From positions 42,644-106,643 of the forward strand of contig JASAMV010008362.1 of NCBI GenBank assembly GCA_030248065.1: a stretch of DNA of 64,000 nt, written 5' to 3'. Both the position numbers and the translations under genes were made by a program. The DNA is from Rhynchonema sp. JSB1_4. Taxonomy: Eukaryota > Nematoda > Chromadorea > Monhysterida > Xyalidae. The notes beneath the pieces were generated by a model that was given only the letters and a program-made list of their open reading frames with translations, had not been told where the DNA came from and made no database searches. The number at the start of each line of letters is the position of its first letter. The first letter of the stretch is position 1. This document shows, in pieces, positions 47,143 to 56,796 of the stretch.

Positions 47143-49958
47143 TCACCCTCCCGGTCTCAACCCATCCATAAACACGCCATTAATGATCAACGCACTTTCT
47201 CGCACTGGCACCAGTCCATAATTGAACGTGTTCAGCTTGACAGTGGACGAGTCAGTCGAGGTGGTCGTTGCAGACGCAGCTGTTGGTATGCCACTCGATG
47301 CTGTCGACAGATTGCTAACCGCCGTGACGTACACCCCGCTGCCGCTGAAAACAACAAATTTCGCACAATTCGCATCAAGACTAGGCCAGTACAAGTACTG
47401 AACTGGGTGGTGGGGACCAGAGATAAGGATCGGGCCGGGCCGGGCCGGAGATTTGGAGGTTCGGGCCGGGCCGGGCCGAACTTGCCGGCCCGAATTGCTC
47501 AAATTTCAAGCCAAAAGCGCCTTGGACGCGGTTCACAGAAACTGAATCACACAAACATTTTTGCCTCAAAATGGCTCAAAATCGGTATTTTTCACCACAA
47601 ATAGACAAAAATCGCGCGCTACGCGCGGATTTAGTACATCTATACACATTTTCATTGATATTTACACATTATTACCTACTTAATGCACTATACTATGCCT
47701 TGATTTTTGGCGACCCCCCCACCATCTATCTATCGTCAACAAGTTTGGGTCGACCCCCCCAGATTTCGGACTTGGGTCATCTATCTATCGTCAACACATT
47801 TCGGGTCCCAATCTATCTATCGTCAACACCCTGACCACTGTAGTGGCTGGGGGGGATGGGGGGGGGGATTCCCCCCCTAAGGGGTATCTATCTCGAGTCA
47901 ACCCTTAGGGGGGGATGGGGGGGAAGGGTATCTATCTCGAGCCGACCCCAAATGGTATCTCGAGTAAGTAGATTTATGGTTTTCAAAGGCAAAAATAGGT
48001 GTTTTTCGACCTCGGGACCCCCAAAAATCGCGCGACACCCAAAAATGGTCATTTTAGGCCAATTTTCGGCAAAAATGTCAAAAAATACCCATTTTTAGGC
48101 CAATTTTGCAGTAAAATTGCATGCAAAAACGGCTTTTTTCGCCTTTTGACGGACCATAGGGGTATCTTGGGTAGCCTCTGGGGGGTATCTCGAGTAAGTC
48201 CGAAACCTTCCCCCCCCTAGGGTATCTTGGGTCGATTGGCCTGCCACCACACCAGTGTAGTGGCTGGGGGGGGGGATGGGGGGGGATTCCCCCCCTAAGG
48301 AGTAGGTACCTTGCTACCACCCCTTGGGGGGGATGGGGGGGGAAGGGTAGGTACCTTGCAACCACCCCGGAGGGTACCTTGCAACCATCAATTTATGGTT
48401 TTTATAGGCAAAAAAATGTGTGTTTTTCGACCTCAAAACCCCAAAAATCGCGCAAACCTCCATATAATAGCTATTTTGGGCAAATTTTCTGCCAAAAGGC
48501 AAAAAAGTACCATTTTTTCGGCCAACTTTGCAGAAAAAAAGCATGCAAAAAACACCGTTTTTTCGGACCCCAGGGGTACCTTGCAACCTTCTGGAGGCTG
48601 GGTAGGGGGGTACCTTGCAACCATCTGGATCCATCCCCCCAAGGGTACCTTGCAACCATTTGCCTGCCACTACACTGCACCACACTGACCCTGACCAAGT
48701 ACTACACTGCCTCGACCCCCCCCCCCAGATTTTGGACTTGGGTCATCTATCTATCGTCAACCGTGCTGTGGCTGGGGGGGGGGGTGGGGGGGTCCCCCCA
48801 ATGGTGTGGCTGGGGGGGGGGTGGGGGGGGAGTCCCCCCCCCCCCCTAGGTACAGTAGGTAGGTTGCCGCCCCTCACCTGGTACAGTAGGTAGGTTGCCG
48901 CTCCGCCCCTCCCCTGGTACAGTAGGTAGGTTGCCGCCCCACCTAACTTTTCACCCAAAACATTCATTTTTGGCATAAAATTGCATAAAATTAGCATATT
49001 TGTCTGCAAATAGGCGAAAAATCGCGCGCTGCGCGCGAAATTAGTGTTTTAGGCCACATTTTCTTCAGTATTTAGACATAAAAAATTTCGGTTTCCAGAT
49101 GACCCCCCCAAGTGGTACGACCCTCCCCCTAGCTCGGCTGGTACAGTAGGTAGGTTGCCGCCCCGCATTTTGGGTGGTACAGTAGGGTTGCCGCCCCGCC
49201 TGGGTAGCTACACCACTGGTGGGGGGCGTCGCCCCCCAATGGTACCCTACCCGCCCCGGCCTGGTACGCTACCCCCCTACCCGCCCCGCTCCGGTACCCT
49301 ACCTACCCCCTACCCGCCCCGCCCTGGTACCCTACCCGCCCCGATTTTTACCCCCAAAATGCCCATTTTTCGGTCAAAAATGCCCAAATTTCGACCGAAA
49401 ACCCTAAAAAGTGCAAAAAATTTCGCGCTGCGCGCGATATATGTACTTTTTAGTACATAAAAACAGGCACGCGAAAAAACTTGTGTTGTACCCTACCCGC
49501 CCCGAAAAATCGTCCCCCCCTCCCCCCCCCCCCAAACCGGATTTCCCCCCCCCCAAAATCCCAGGTACACTACCCCCCTACCCGCCCCGATTTTTTCCAC
49601 CTATGTACCCTACCCGCCCCGCAAAAGTAGCCACAGCACTGATCGTCAACACATTTCGGGTCCCAATCCATCTATCGTCAACACCCTGACCAAGTACTAC
49701 ACTGCCACTGATTATAGCTGACCTTGACCTGGCACCACTGCTGTCTCCGCTAATAAATGCCTCGTTTAATTCTTCATCAGTTTCTTGTCCAACTGCGTCA
49801 AAATCTTGCTCCACCGCTGCCTCTTCGCGCGATTGTGACTCGGAGTCCGTCACTGCAGTTTCGCTGTCCAGCGCCTCTTTTTTGCTGCTCTTCTTGCTGG
49901 CCTTTGCCGACTTTTTTGACACTGATTTCTTCTTCTTCGATTTGTTCCACCATGGCAT
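47143..49958 (-). CDS. Two-exon orphan protein with a transposon-filled intron
   Basis: Exons 49729-49958 and 47143-47344 join in phase to 143 residues. The N-terminal half is basic then acidic and low-complexity (MPWWNKSKKKKSVSKKSAKA, later DAVGQETDEELNEAF). The C-terminal half (SGSGVYVTAVSNLSTASSG, then NYGLVPVRESALIINGVFMD) looks better ordered. No family is recognised and there is no signal peptide or membrane segment. The chosen ATG has a CAAAATGCC context; an in-frame upstream Met is at 50012. The single 2,384-base intron consists almost entirely of nested repetitive elements, so the exon pairing rests on phase and composition. A nuclear or cytoskeletal role would be guesswork. Confidence 0.6.
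47836..48687. mobile_element. Nested hAT-like element, CTCGAGT-motif family
   Basis: It is flanked by perfect 8-base duplications ACCCTGAC (47828-47835 and 48688-48695). The left end is CACTGTAGTGGCTGG; the right end, after removing the inner insertion, is GCCACCACACTG. It carries several GGTATCT(ATCT)CGAGT copies and a core with AAAATCGCGCGACACCC. The span includes the inner element at 48253-48677. Confidence 0.85.
48253..48677. mobile_element. Innermost hAT-like element, GGTACCTTGCAACC-motif family
   Basis: Perfect terminal inverted repeats CAGTGTAGTGGC / GCCACTACACTG and a perfect 8-base target duplication CACCACAC (48245-48252, 48678-48685). The motif GGTACCTTGCAACCA is repeated six times around a core related to the other elements. 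It is a member of the same family as 17763-18128. Confidence 0.9.
48761..49641. mobile_element. Nested hAT-like element, GGTACCCTACCCGCCCC-motif family
   Basis: Perfect 8-base duplication ATCGTCAA (48753-48760, 49642-49649); ends CCGTGCTGTGGC and GCCACAGCACTG. Repeated TACCCTACCCGCCCC units flank a core at about 49340-49460 (TTTCGCGCTGCGCGCGA). It is interrupted by another element at about 48799-49218. Confidence 0.85.
48799..49218. mobile_element. Inner hAT-like element, GGTACAGTAGGTAGGTTGCC-motif family
   Basis: The ends CAATGGTGTGGCTGGGG and GTAGCTACACCACTG are inverted repeats. GGTACAGTAGGTAGGTTGCC is repeated four to five times around a core with AAAATCGCGCGCTGCGCGCG. The flanking duplication is obscured by G and C runs. 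Confidence 0.7.
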
Positions 49959-50790
49959 TTTGAGTGGGATGCGTGCGGCTGCGGACAAGCTGAAGTTTCG
50001 AATAAAGTTCAAGCAGATTTACGTTGCCACGTCACGTTGCATCACACCACCGAAGAAACTTGGAAAAAATAATAAAATTCATTTCTCTTTTATTTCTTTT
50101 CGCGGTTAACTTTATTTCAAAAAACTGGCCTGCCTGTTTTTGCAGTGTTGTTGCATCCATGGTGCTTTTGGAACTGCAAATGCATTTTTAGTCATCATTA
50201 GCATTATAAGAATGCTAATTGTTGTTAGACGACTGTTTACATGCAAATTATCGCGATTATTTGCCAAAAGCGTGTCGAAAAACATGGATGTTGTGAACAA
50301 AAGCTGCAGCTCCCAGTGGGCTTATTTGGAAAACTTATTCGGATATAATAAATTTCCAAATTCGCTGCCGCACAGTAAAATACGCCCCATAGTTAATGTC
50401 AAGTTATAAACCCGAACGCTAACCATGCGCGGTTCTGAAACATTGCGCGCAGCTGCCTGGCTGGCTGGCATGTTGCGTGTGTGTTGGCTGTCCGAATGTT
50501 TCACAAGTTGATTTTCGGGTTTAGAACCTGACATTAACTATGGGGCGTAATTTACTGTGCGGCAGCGAATTTGGAAATTTACTATATATACCAGTAAAAA
50601 ATTCCAACAACCTCACGTTGAAGAAAATCATTCATTCATGTTTGCACTGTATTTTCTGGCGTCTTTCTTGTTTTGCTGTTGTTTACTGAAGAATTAATCC
50701 TCGACCCACCAAACCGTCGATAAAACTAACAGACGGCTGCTCACCTCAGCAACTTTGCAATCGAATAAATAAAGATAACACATTCACTGA
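49959..50790. other. Intergenic stretch with a large hairpin
   Basis: No gene recognised; it contains the inverted repeat at 50349-50581. The plus frame 50140-50409 runs into the repeat and has no recognised domain. Confidence 0.45.
50349..50581. repeat. Long palindrome (about 68-bp arms)
   Basis: Arms 50349-50416 and 50514-50581 are inverted near-identical copies (shared words AAATTTCCAAATTCGCTGCC, CCATAGTTAATGTCA, AAACCCGAA), separated by about 97 bases. It looks like a foldback MITE; target duplication not identified. Confidence 0.8.
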
Positions 50791-51809
50791 ATGGCTGAGA
50801 ACAAGGAATCGACCATCGTGCTGGATGTTGATGGAGAAGTGTTAGGTCAACAATATAGGTACTGTGGCGTACATATAAAGGTGAGCTGCACCACATTTGC
50901 CCTTCGATTGTTTCCAAATAGCCAAAGGCTTCTACAGATAATTCTGCTCGTGATGCTGTGCGTCGATTTTGTGCTCATGCTCTGCTATGACGCCACAACG
51001 ATGATGTGGATACGTTCAAATAATCAAAACTTCATAGTTCTGGCGACCATGATCCCATTGGTAAGCTATTATTGGCCATAAAAACTAATTAACCCAGTTG
51101 CAGCCGCAAATACAGGCCCACTATGTTTCAGCCACTGTGCCTCACCGGCTTTGGATTGGGCTTATACAGCATTATCAATCACAATGACATGTGTGGGATC
51201 GGTTTATACTGGATGCTGGTATGTTTGATGATTATATGCTGAGACCATGATCTATTCTATAAATATATCTACTAACAACGGTTGCATCTGCGCGATAATA
51301 AATTTTGTAGGGCATTCGCTCCTTCTTATGGGGAGCCGTGCTCACCGTGATCTTCTGGCCATTCTTTTCGTCGTAAGTGATCATTTGATGAACTTTTCGT
51401 CTTGCATTTAAGCCCAAGATAGTACCTTGGTAGTTGAACACATTGCAGGTCAAACAGAGACTTCACCGGCGAACATGAACGCATCACACCATTAAAAATT
51501 GTGATTGTTGCTTTCGCAGTCGGAACATTGGCCGTCATTGCAATTCAAGTGTTAGTGTGAGCATGTTTGGTTATTTTTAGTGTTATACCTATACCTGCCT
51601 TACACACTATTATGACAATATACATATATATAAACATATTGCAGCTGTATTATCTGGAAATTTATGAAGTACATCAGTCGTCGACCGCCAACCGGATTGT
51701 GCCCCGTGCGCGACTGAAGAATAAAAGTTCAGAATCTGAATATGATTATGATAACAATGAAATTCGCACAATTGCCAACTATTCTTATTTGGAAAGCATT
51801 TTTAGATGA
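50791..51809 (+). CDS. Four-transmembrane protein, paralogue 1
   Basis: Exons 50791-51060, 51132-51218, 51311-51372, 51449-51554 and 51645-51809 join to 229 residues. Four hydrophobic segments are visible: LLQIILLVMLCVDFVLMLC, FIVLATMIPLPLCLTGFGLG, SFLWGAVLTVIFWPFF and LKIVIVAFAVGTLAVIAIQV. A hydrophilic, Tyr- and Asp-containing tail ends the protein. Exons 2 and 3 have exactly the same lengths (87 and 62 bases) and phases as the minus-strand gene at 52552-55470, so the two are paralogues. The layout recalls LAPTM-type lysosomal tetraspans, but no diagnostic motif was seen. Function unknown. Confidence 0.75.
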
Positions 51810-52551
51810 GAAAGTGACTTCAATGAAAGAGGTGCCATTGTGAGAAACAACGTGTAATTATAATGACGTAAACCGCGAATATAATTTTGCCGGCTTCTGG
51901 TGGCACGTTGCAAGTGAGAACAATAAAATCAGCTCGGCCAAATTCACAGGGGCGTAAGGGGAGGTGCAGAGTTACGCCGCGCCCACCTTCAAGCCTTTTG
52001 GCGGGCCCCCGGCGCCCCCCTTGGGCCAGTCCAAAGAAGGAACAAAGATCCCTAAATCGTGGCATTTTCATTTTGATACGCTTGAAATGTTAAAAAAAAT
52101 CGAGCGCTTCTCGCGTTAGGTACGCCCGTTTTTTGGTGAATTCCGACCGCTAGAAATTCCGATGTGTTCCTATCCTTCCCGCGCATCCGTTAGCTTAACA
52201 ACGGCCAATTTTTGAACAAGCACTTTAGATAAAAATGAGTTTTTAAAGGAGAGACAAACACCACATAATGAGTACCCCAATCTGGATCTGGGTGCCCCTT
52301 GAAATTCAGTGTCAAAAGAATACCTGATCGATTTGGGCCAGCTACTCTCTGTTCACACACAATCGGTCTCACTTTCTTCGTTGTTCATTGGTTTACATTG
52401 TTTTTCAAATTGTCTAGTATTCAAGCTGCGAGAAATTTGAGCTTCTATTAAGAATCTTGATCACATTTTTTATCAGCTTTCTGTTAATCTCAGCCATCTA
52501 TGTGTCACAATTTTGTACATTCTATTGCATTGGTTCATTTTGTTTGCGTCT
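51810..52551. other. Spacer between convergent tetraspan genes
   Basis: It contains a GC-rich patch (51940-52025) and what may be a diverged relative (about 52010-52250) of the MITE at 7489-7728. No gene. Confidence 0.45.
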
Positions 52552-55470
52552 TCAGTCACCGCACAGGCCCGAATCGGGATGGTTTTCCATATAATCTTTG
52601 GCTTTGGTCGCGACATAGCTGAAACGCAAGTGCACACATTTTTCTGATGTAAACAGAAGAGAGTCTGCGCTGACTTACAATTGGTAGATTTGGAAGAGTA
52701 TGATCAGAACGGCGAGCAGCATGAAGAGTATGCCGATTGATGCTTGCGATTCTTTCTTCGCCTCATCGCTGAAAGCAAAGAATTTTAGTATGATTCTTCT
52801 TGTTTCGATATTAGAAGTGCAAAAAAACTAACTCATTTGTTAGCGCCAGCACCACAATTACGCACTGTATGCCAAGGAGCACAAGTCGGCCAAGCTGAAT
52901 AATTTAAAGGGTGTGTATAACGTCTCCTAACCCCATGTTTTGTTGGGTGGAATTGAAAGATGTCTTCGAAAGGCCGCCGTGTGCAAAAAACCGCGACTTC
53001 TAACTTGCTAAATCGCGAATCTTGAGGGTTACTTTTCGAATTAAATCAATTTCCGGACACAAAATTCTGACTGAGCAGACAAAAAAAGTTACGAAGCGAA
53101 ACACACACAAACCAGCTTCTGTGGGTTAAATGAAACATTCATTGTGTCCACAGTCAAGCCAGCAGCCAGAGCGTTGTGTGTTGAGCGTTTACGTGCGTTG
53201 TGTAGGCGGCTGAGCCGCGCTTAAACATGCAATGTTTCAGCAGAAAAACGCCAAACGTGAGTAGCGCGCACTCAAAAGGGCATGTGGACACTTGTTGACA
53301 AAGACAAAAATAATAAATGTCTTTTTTGTCTTTAATGTCTTTTTTGTCTTTAATGTCTTTCGTGTCAACAACTATGCACAACCACGCTGCGTATAGGACA
53401 GTTGTTGACATAAAGACAAAAATAGTTGGGTGTCAACAACTGTGCATGGATTGGAGCAGAGACAGTTCGGCCAGGTGAACAACATGTGAAGAACGCAAAT
53501 GCGATCGCACACGCACCTGACAAACATCGTAAAATATTTTCCTTGCAAATTAAATTTTGAGAGAGAGTTATTCTATAAATTTTGAACTGCCGCCGTCTGA
53601 TGTGCACGTCTTCCTGTGCCTGAAAGGAACAGATCAGAGAAAATACGAGGTGTTTCAAACCACTGCGGGATTTCAGTTAGTTGCTGCCAAAGATCAGGCG
53701 CACACATGATATAATTTGCGCAAATTTTCGTTAAATTTCAGTCCAACAGCAACCTTACTTTGCATAGTTTCCAAAATGGGGCGCAAGAAACTGAAAGAAC
53801 CTCCAGCAATCTATAAATCGGATCTGTACCGTCAAAATGTTGATGCGGTTCTTGAAGGACGTTTGTCAATGAAAGATGCATCGCAATAATGCATTGCACA
53901 CCCTGATGTACCAAGGGGACTAACAAGTGAAATACTGAATGCGCATGTGCAACAACGTGAAGATGACGTGAAATTATCTGTCACACACACACACAAAAAA
54001 TCAAGAACGAGCGATGGACTGAGTTCAACGACACACGCGTCACTGAAACATCACAGGATCACTGCTGAAGGTCGGTCGCACCGGTGCAGTTGCGGCTCTG
54101 TACGTGCTTGAGCCTATCCCACGTGACCGCGATGACTGGTAACGCGTCTCGTTTGTTGTTGTTTTGTATCGTGCTGTTTGTTCATTTGGACTGCCTTGAC
54201 TTGTTAGTGGTTGAGCACGTCACTTAGTGCATGGTAGACTCAATTCATGTTCTTGTTGGCCTAGCTATTGTCAGTTCATTGTTGTTGTTGGTAAATTCGT
54301 GTTTCATGTGTCTTTTTTCATTCCATGTGGCTACTGTATGTTCAAATTCTAGCCGCAAATACAGTTCGGGAACAACCTTGCCGGGGTTGCTGGTACACCT
54401 TGCCCAGTAAACATCCAATGAAGAGTTTGCATACCTTAACCAACATTTCAACACCACATCAAACCTGAAACAAGTTACATACATGCTCAGATAAAGATCA
54501 TTATTAAACTTTATTTTTGTCTTTATGTCAACAACTGTCCTATACGCAGCGTGGTAATGCATAGTTGTTGACATCCAATTATTTTTGTCTTTTTTGTCTT
54601 TATGTCAACAACTGTCCTATACGCAGCGTGGTAGTGCATAGTTGTTGACACACGTGTTATTTATGTCTTTGCGTGTGTCAACAACTATGCATTTCACCGC
54701 TGCGTATAGGACAGTTGTTGACATGTCAACAAGTGTCTAGCTACCCTCAAAAGCGCCTGGAGTTTTGTGCCCGGAAATTGATTTAATTCGAAAAGTAACC
54801 CTCAATATTTCGCGATTTAGCGAGCTAGAAGACGCGATTTTTTGCACACGGCGGCCTGTCGAGGTCATCTTTCGATTGCACCCAATAAAACATGGGGTTA
54901 AGAGACGTTAGACACACCCTTTAATTAGCGTGAAAATGCAGCGGTGGCAGCATTTTTTTCTAGGGGTACGCTTTCATCGGGGTCGGGGAAAGAGATTTCG
55001 CCCAAGATGAAAAGCATGCGGTTGCTGGCGCAAGCGACATTGGCAAAAAGAATTTGTTGTGTTTTGTGTTACTCACGGTCACAAATCGGTAGATGTTGAT
55101 GAAGCTGGGTTTGTCTTGTATCAATCCGAGCAGGCCGAAGATGAAACCGACCACCGTGATTAGCTGTAGTGATAGTCAAAATTTTCAACCTTTTTTGCGA
55201 TGGTCATGGTAGCTCACTAACCGTCAGAAATGCGGCGATGATCCACACCCAGAATTTCATGCTGAACATGGCACTTTCGACCACCAATAGAATAACCAAT
55301 TCGATGCACATGCACAACAGCAGGCCGCACTGTAGTTTTGTGTCCAGTTGCATGATTGATTTTTGGGGTGAATGTATTATGCCCCTGGAAAGGAATGAGA
55401 ACATCAGGCTAACTTTGACGGGAATGGTGCCAATGCAGCGTTTCGGGTCTTCAGCCAAGCAGGAGGTCAT
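52552..55470 (-). CDS. Four-transmembrane protein, paralogue 2
   Basis: Exons 55222-55470, 55077-55163, 52833-52894, 52679-52768 and 52552-52618 join to 184 residues. Hydrophobic segments: LQCGLLLCMCIELVILLVV, FWVWIIAAFLTLITVVGFIF, LGRLVLLGIQCVIVVLALT and ASIGILFMLLAVLIILFQIY. Exons 2 and 3 match paralogue 1 in length and phase. The C-terminus is shorter and ends in a hydrophilic stretch (ATKAKDYMENHPDSGLCGD). Intron 2 is 2.2 kb and holds a complete TTAA-flanked DNA element. The tail-to-tail arrangement with paralogue 1 suggests a local inverted duplication. Confidence 0.75.
53363..53410. repeat. 48-bp palindromic unit, copy 1 of 4
   Basis: It begins TGTCAACAACT and ends AGTTGTTGACA with GCTGCGTATAGG inside. 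Three further copies are at 54526-54573 and 54603-54650 (both inverted) and 54676-54723 (same orientation). All are embedded in GTCTTT/AAAGAC-rich sequence just inside the TTAA element's terminal repeats. Confidence 0.85.
53776..53889 (+). pseudogene. Truncated DNA-binding (helix-turn-helix-like) frame inside the TTAA element
   Basis: A 37-codon frame reads MGRKKLKEPPAIY and then DLYRQNVDAVLEGRLSMKDA, ending at a TAA. The spacing of AVLEGRLSMKDASQ resembles the first part of Pipsqueak/CENP-B-type helix-turn-helix domains found in transposon proteins. The same frame continues after the stop (HPDVPRGLTSEIL) as if the domain once continued. It may be a decayed transposase or regulator N-terminus; the similarity is weak. 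Confidence 0.35.
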
Positions 55471-56796
55471 TTTCGTGAAATCGCACGTTTGGTGTTTAGT
55501 TGCTGGTCAGGTCGTGTCGTAAATGGGATATATTCGGTTGGCAAGCGTGCGGTCGATGATCTAATCAGGATAATGAAGCAGTAGGGAGGAAGGAATCAAA
55601 GGAAAAGTCAGCCAGCAGTGTGAAGGAATGACGACTGCCCTCATCGATCTTTCGCCAATTTCGCTTGGCATGCAGCACAATTCGCAAGCACAGATCATCC
55701 CAAACCGGGCGCGCGTCCATTACACACAAATAAATGTATGGATCGACATGGGACCATGAATAGGATGCAGCCAAAGTCCTTTTAGAGTCATAGCTAGCCC
55801 CGCGGGGAAAGAGAACGGCTTCAGTGCAACACAGTGCGGACGTTTGAGACCGCCACACACTGTCGATTCCACGAACAAGATTGTTGCAGATCTCCTATTG
55901 CGTTGTGATAAATGTAAAACAATGTATTATACAAAGTGTCTTTCAGCACGCCTTGGAATGATACAACAGCTACCGAGGTGGTCGTGGAAGAACGTCGCCA
56001 TGCTCAGCAACCTGTGTGGACGACTCACAACGGTGCAAATGTGGACCCAACAAATGTCAACACAAGCCAAGCGAAATGCACTGAATGCAGAGCAACTACC
56101 TTCTTGCACGTATGGTAAGTGTGCTGCCTGGGGGTGGGTAACAGGGCAGTCGCACAAACCAGTTTACAAAAATGTTCTAGTCAGTGACGCTGGCAAGAAA
56201 GACCAGCCAATGAAGCAAAGACATTGCCGGTCACAGCATTATTGTGAACCGCATCTGATTGGATTGCGGAAAGCAAACCATCTGCTTCGATTTATACTCG
56301 CACAAAGTTCATACAAGTTATTACAATACCATTTACATAAAAAGTATCAAGACGGAACCACAAATCCACGTGAGACACAGCCATTCAAATTGGAGCAAGC
56401 TACCAGATAAGTATGCAATCCATATCACGAAGCAAATCGCTGAAGACCAAACATGAAAGCTTACAAAAGGACGTTCAAACCTAAGACATCGAAGAAAAGT
56501 GAAAGAAACGAGACCAAAGAAGAATATTCACATAAATCGAAAAAAATGTTGCAAGACTGTCAGCATAATGTAACTTCACAGAAGCGCATATCAAAGATGG
56601 AACATCACCGAAGACAGAAATAAGACAACGTGCAAAGATGAAAAGATAGTGCGATAACATAAAAAGACACTGGTGGAACCTGCTCACAATGAGTACAAAA
56701 AACAGAATCGTTAATCGAAATGCGGAAAACTGTTATCATGAAGACAGAAAAGTGAAGATCATAGATTTATGTATCCAGTCAAAATACCAAATCAGT
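55471..56796. other. Intergenic stretch with a possible plus-strand exon
   Basis: A frame bounded by a TCTTTCAG acceptor (ends 55948) and a strong donor TATG/GTAAGT (56116) reads TPWNDTTATEVVVEERRHAQ and ends KCTECRATTFLHV. It has coding-like composition and could be an internal exon of an unrecognised plus-strand gene. The overlapping 188-codon frame 55844-56410 has no recognised motif. Confidence 0.35.

Larger units (their letters stand above)
47430..49704. mobile_element. Outer element of a nested hAT-like cluster (TATCTATCGTCAACA family)
   Basis: The core (about 47560-47700) has AAAATCGCGCGCTACGCGCG, and the right part repeats ATCTATCTATCGTCAACA several times (47730-47826, 48743-48760, 49642-49682). 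The right terminus CAAGTACTACACTG appears twice (ending 48709 and 49704), so the right-hand region is tandemly duplicated. One copy is interrupted by 47836-48687 and the other by 48761-49641. The left end was not located with certainty; GGGCCGGGCCGG repeats near 47430-47490 lie inside or next to it. Confidence 0.65.
52908..54920. mobile_element. TTAA-flanked DNA transposon with about 158-bp inverted repeats
   Basis: TTAA occurs directly at both ends (52904-52907 and 54921-54924). Terminal inverted repeats of about 158 bases begin AGGGTGTGT(A/C)TAACGTCTC and run to about 53065 and 54765, at roughly 85 percent identity by eye. TTAA targeting fits piggyBac-like elements; other TTAA users are possible. 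The interior carries four 48-base palindromes and a short helix-turn-helix-like frame (53776-53889), but no intact transposase. Confidence 0.82.

Noticed and set aside
47856..49689. Several open frames rich in Pro/Arg/Gly
   Set aside because: They translate the nested MITE motifs and G/C runs; no splice logic or conserved domain.
53363..54723. Four 48-bp repeats considered as a CRISPR-like array
   Set aside because: Orientation alternates, spacing is irregular and they lie inside a eukaryotic TTAA element.
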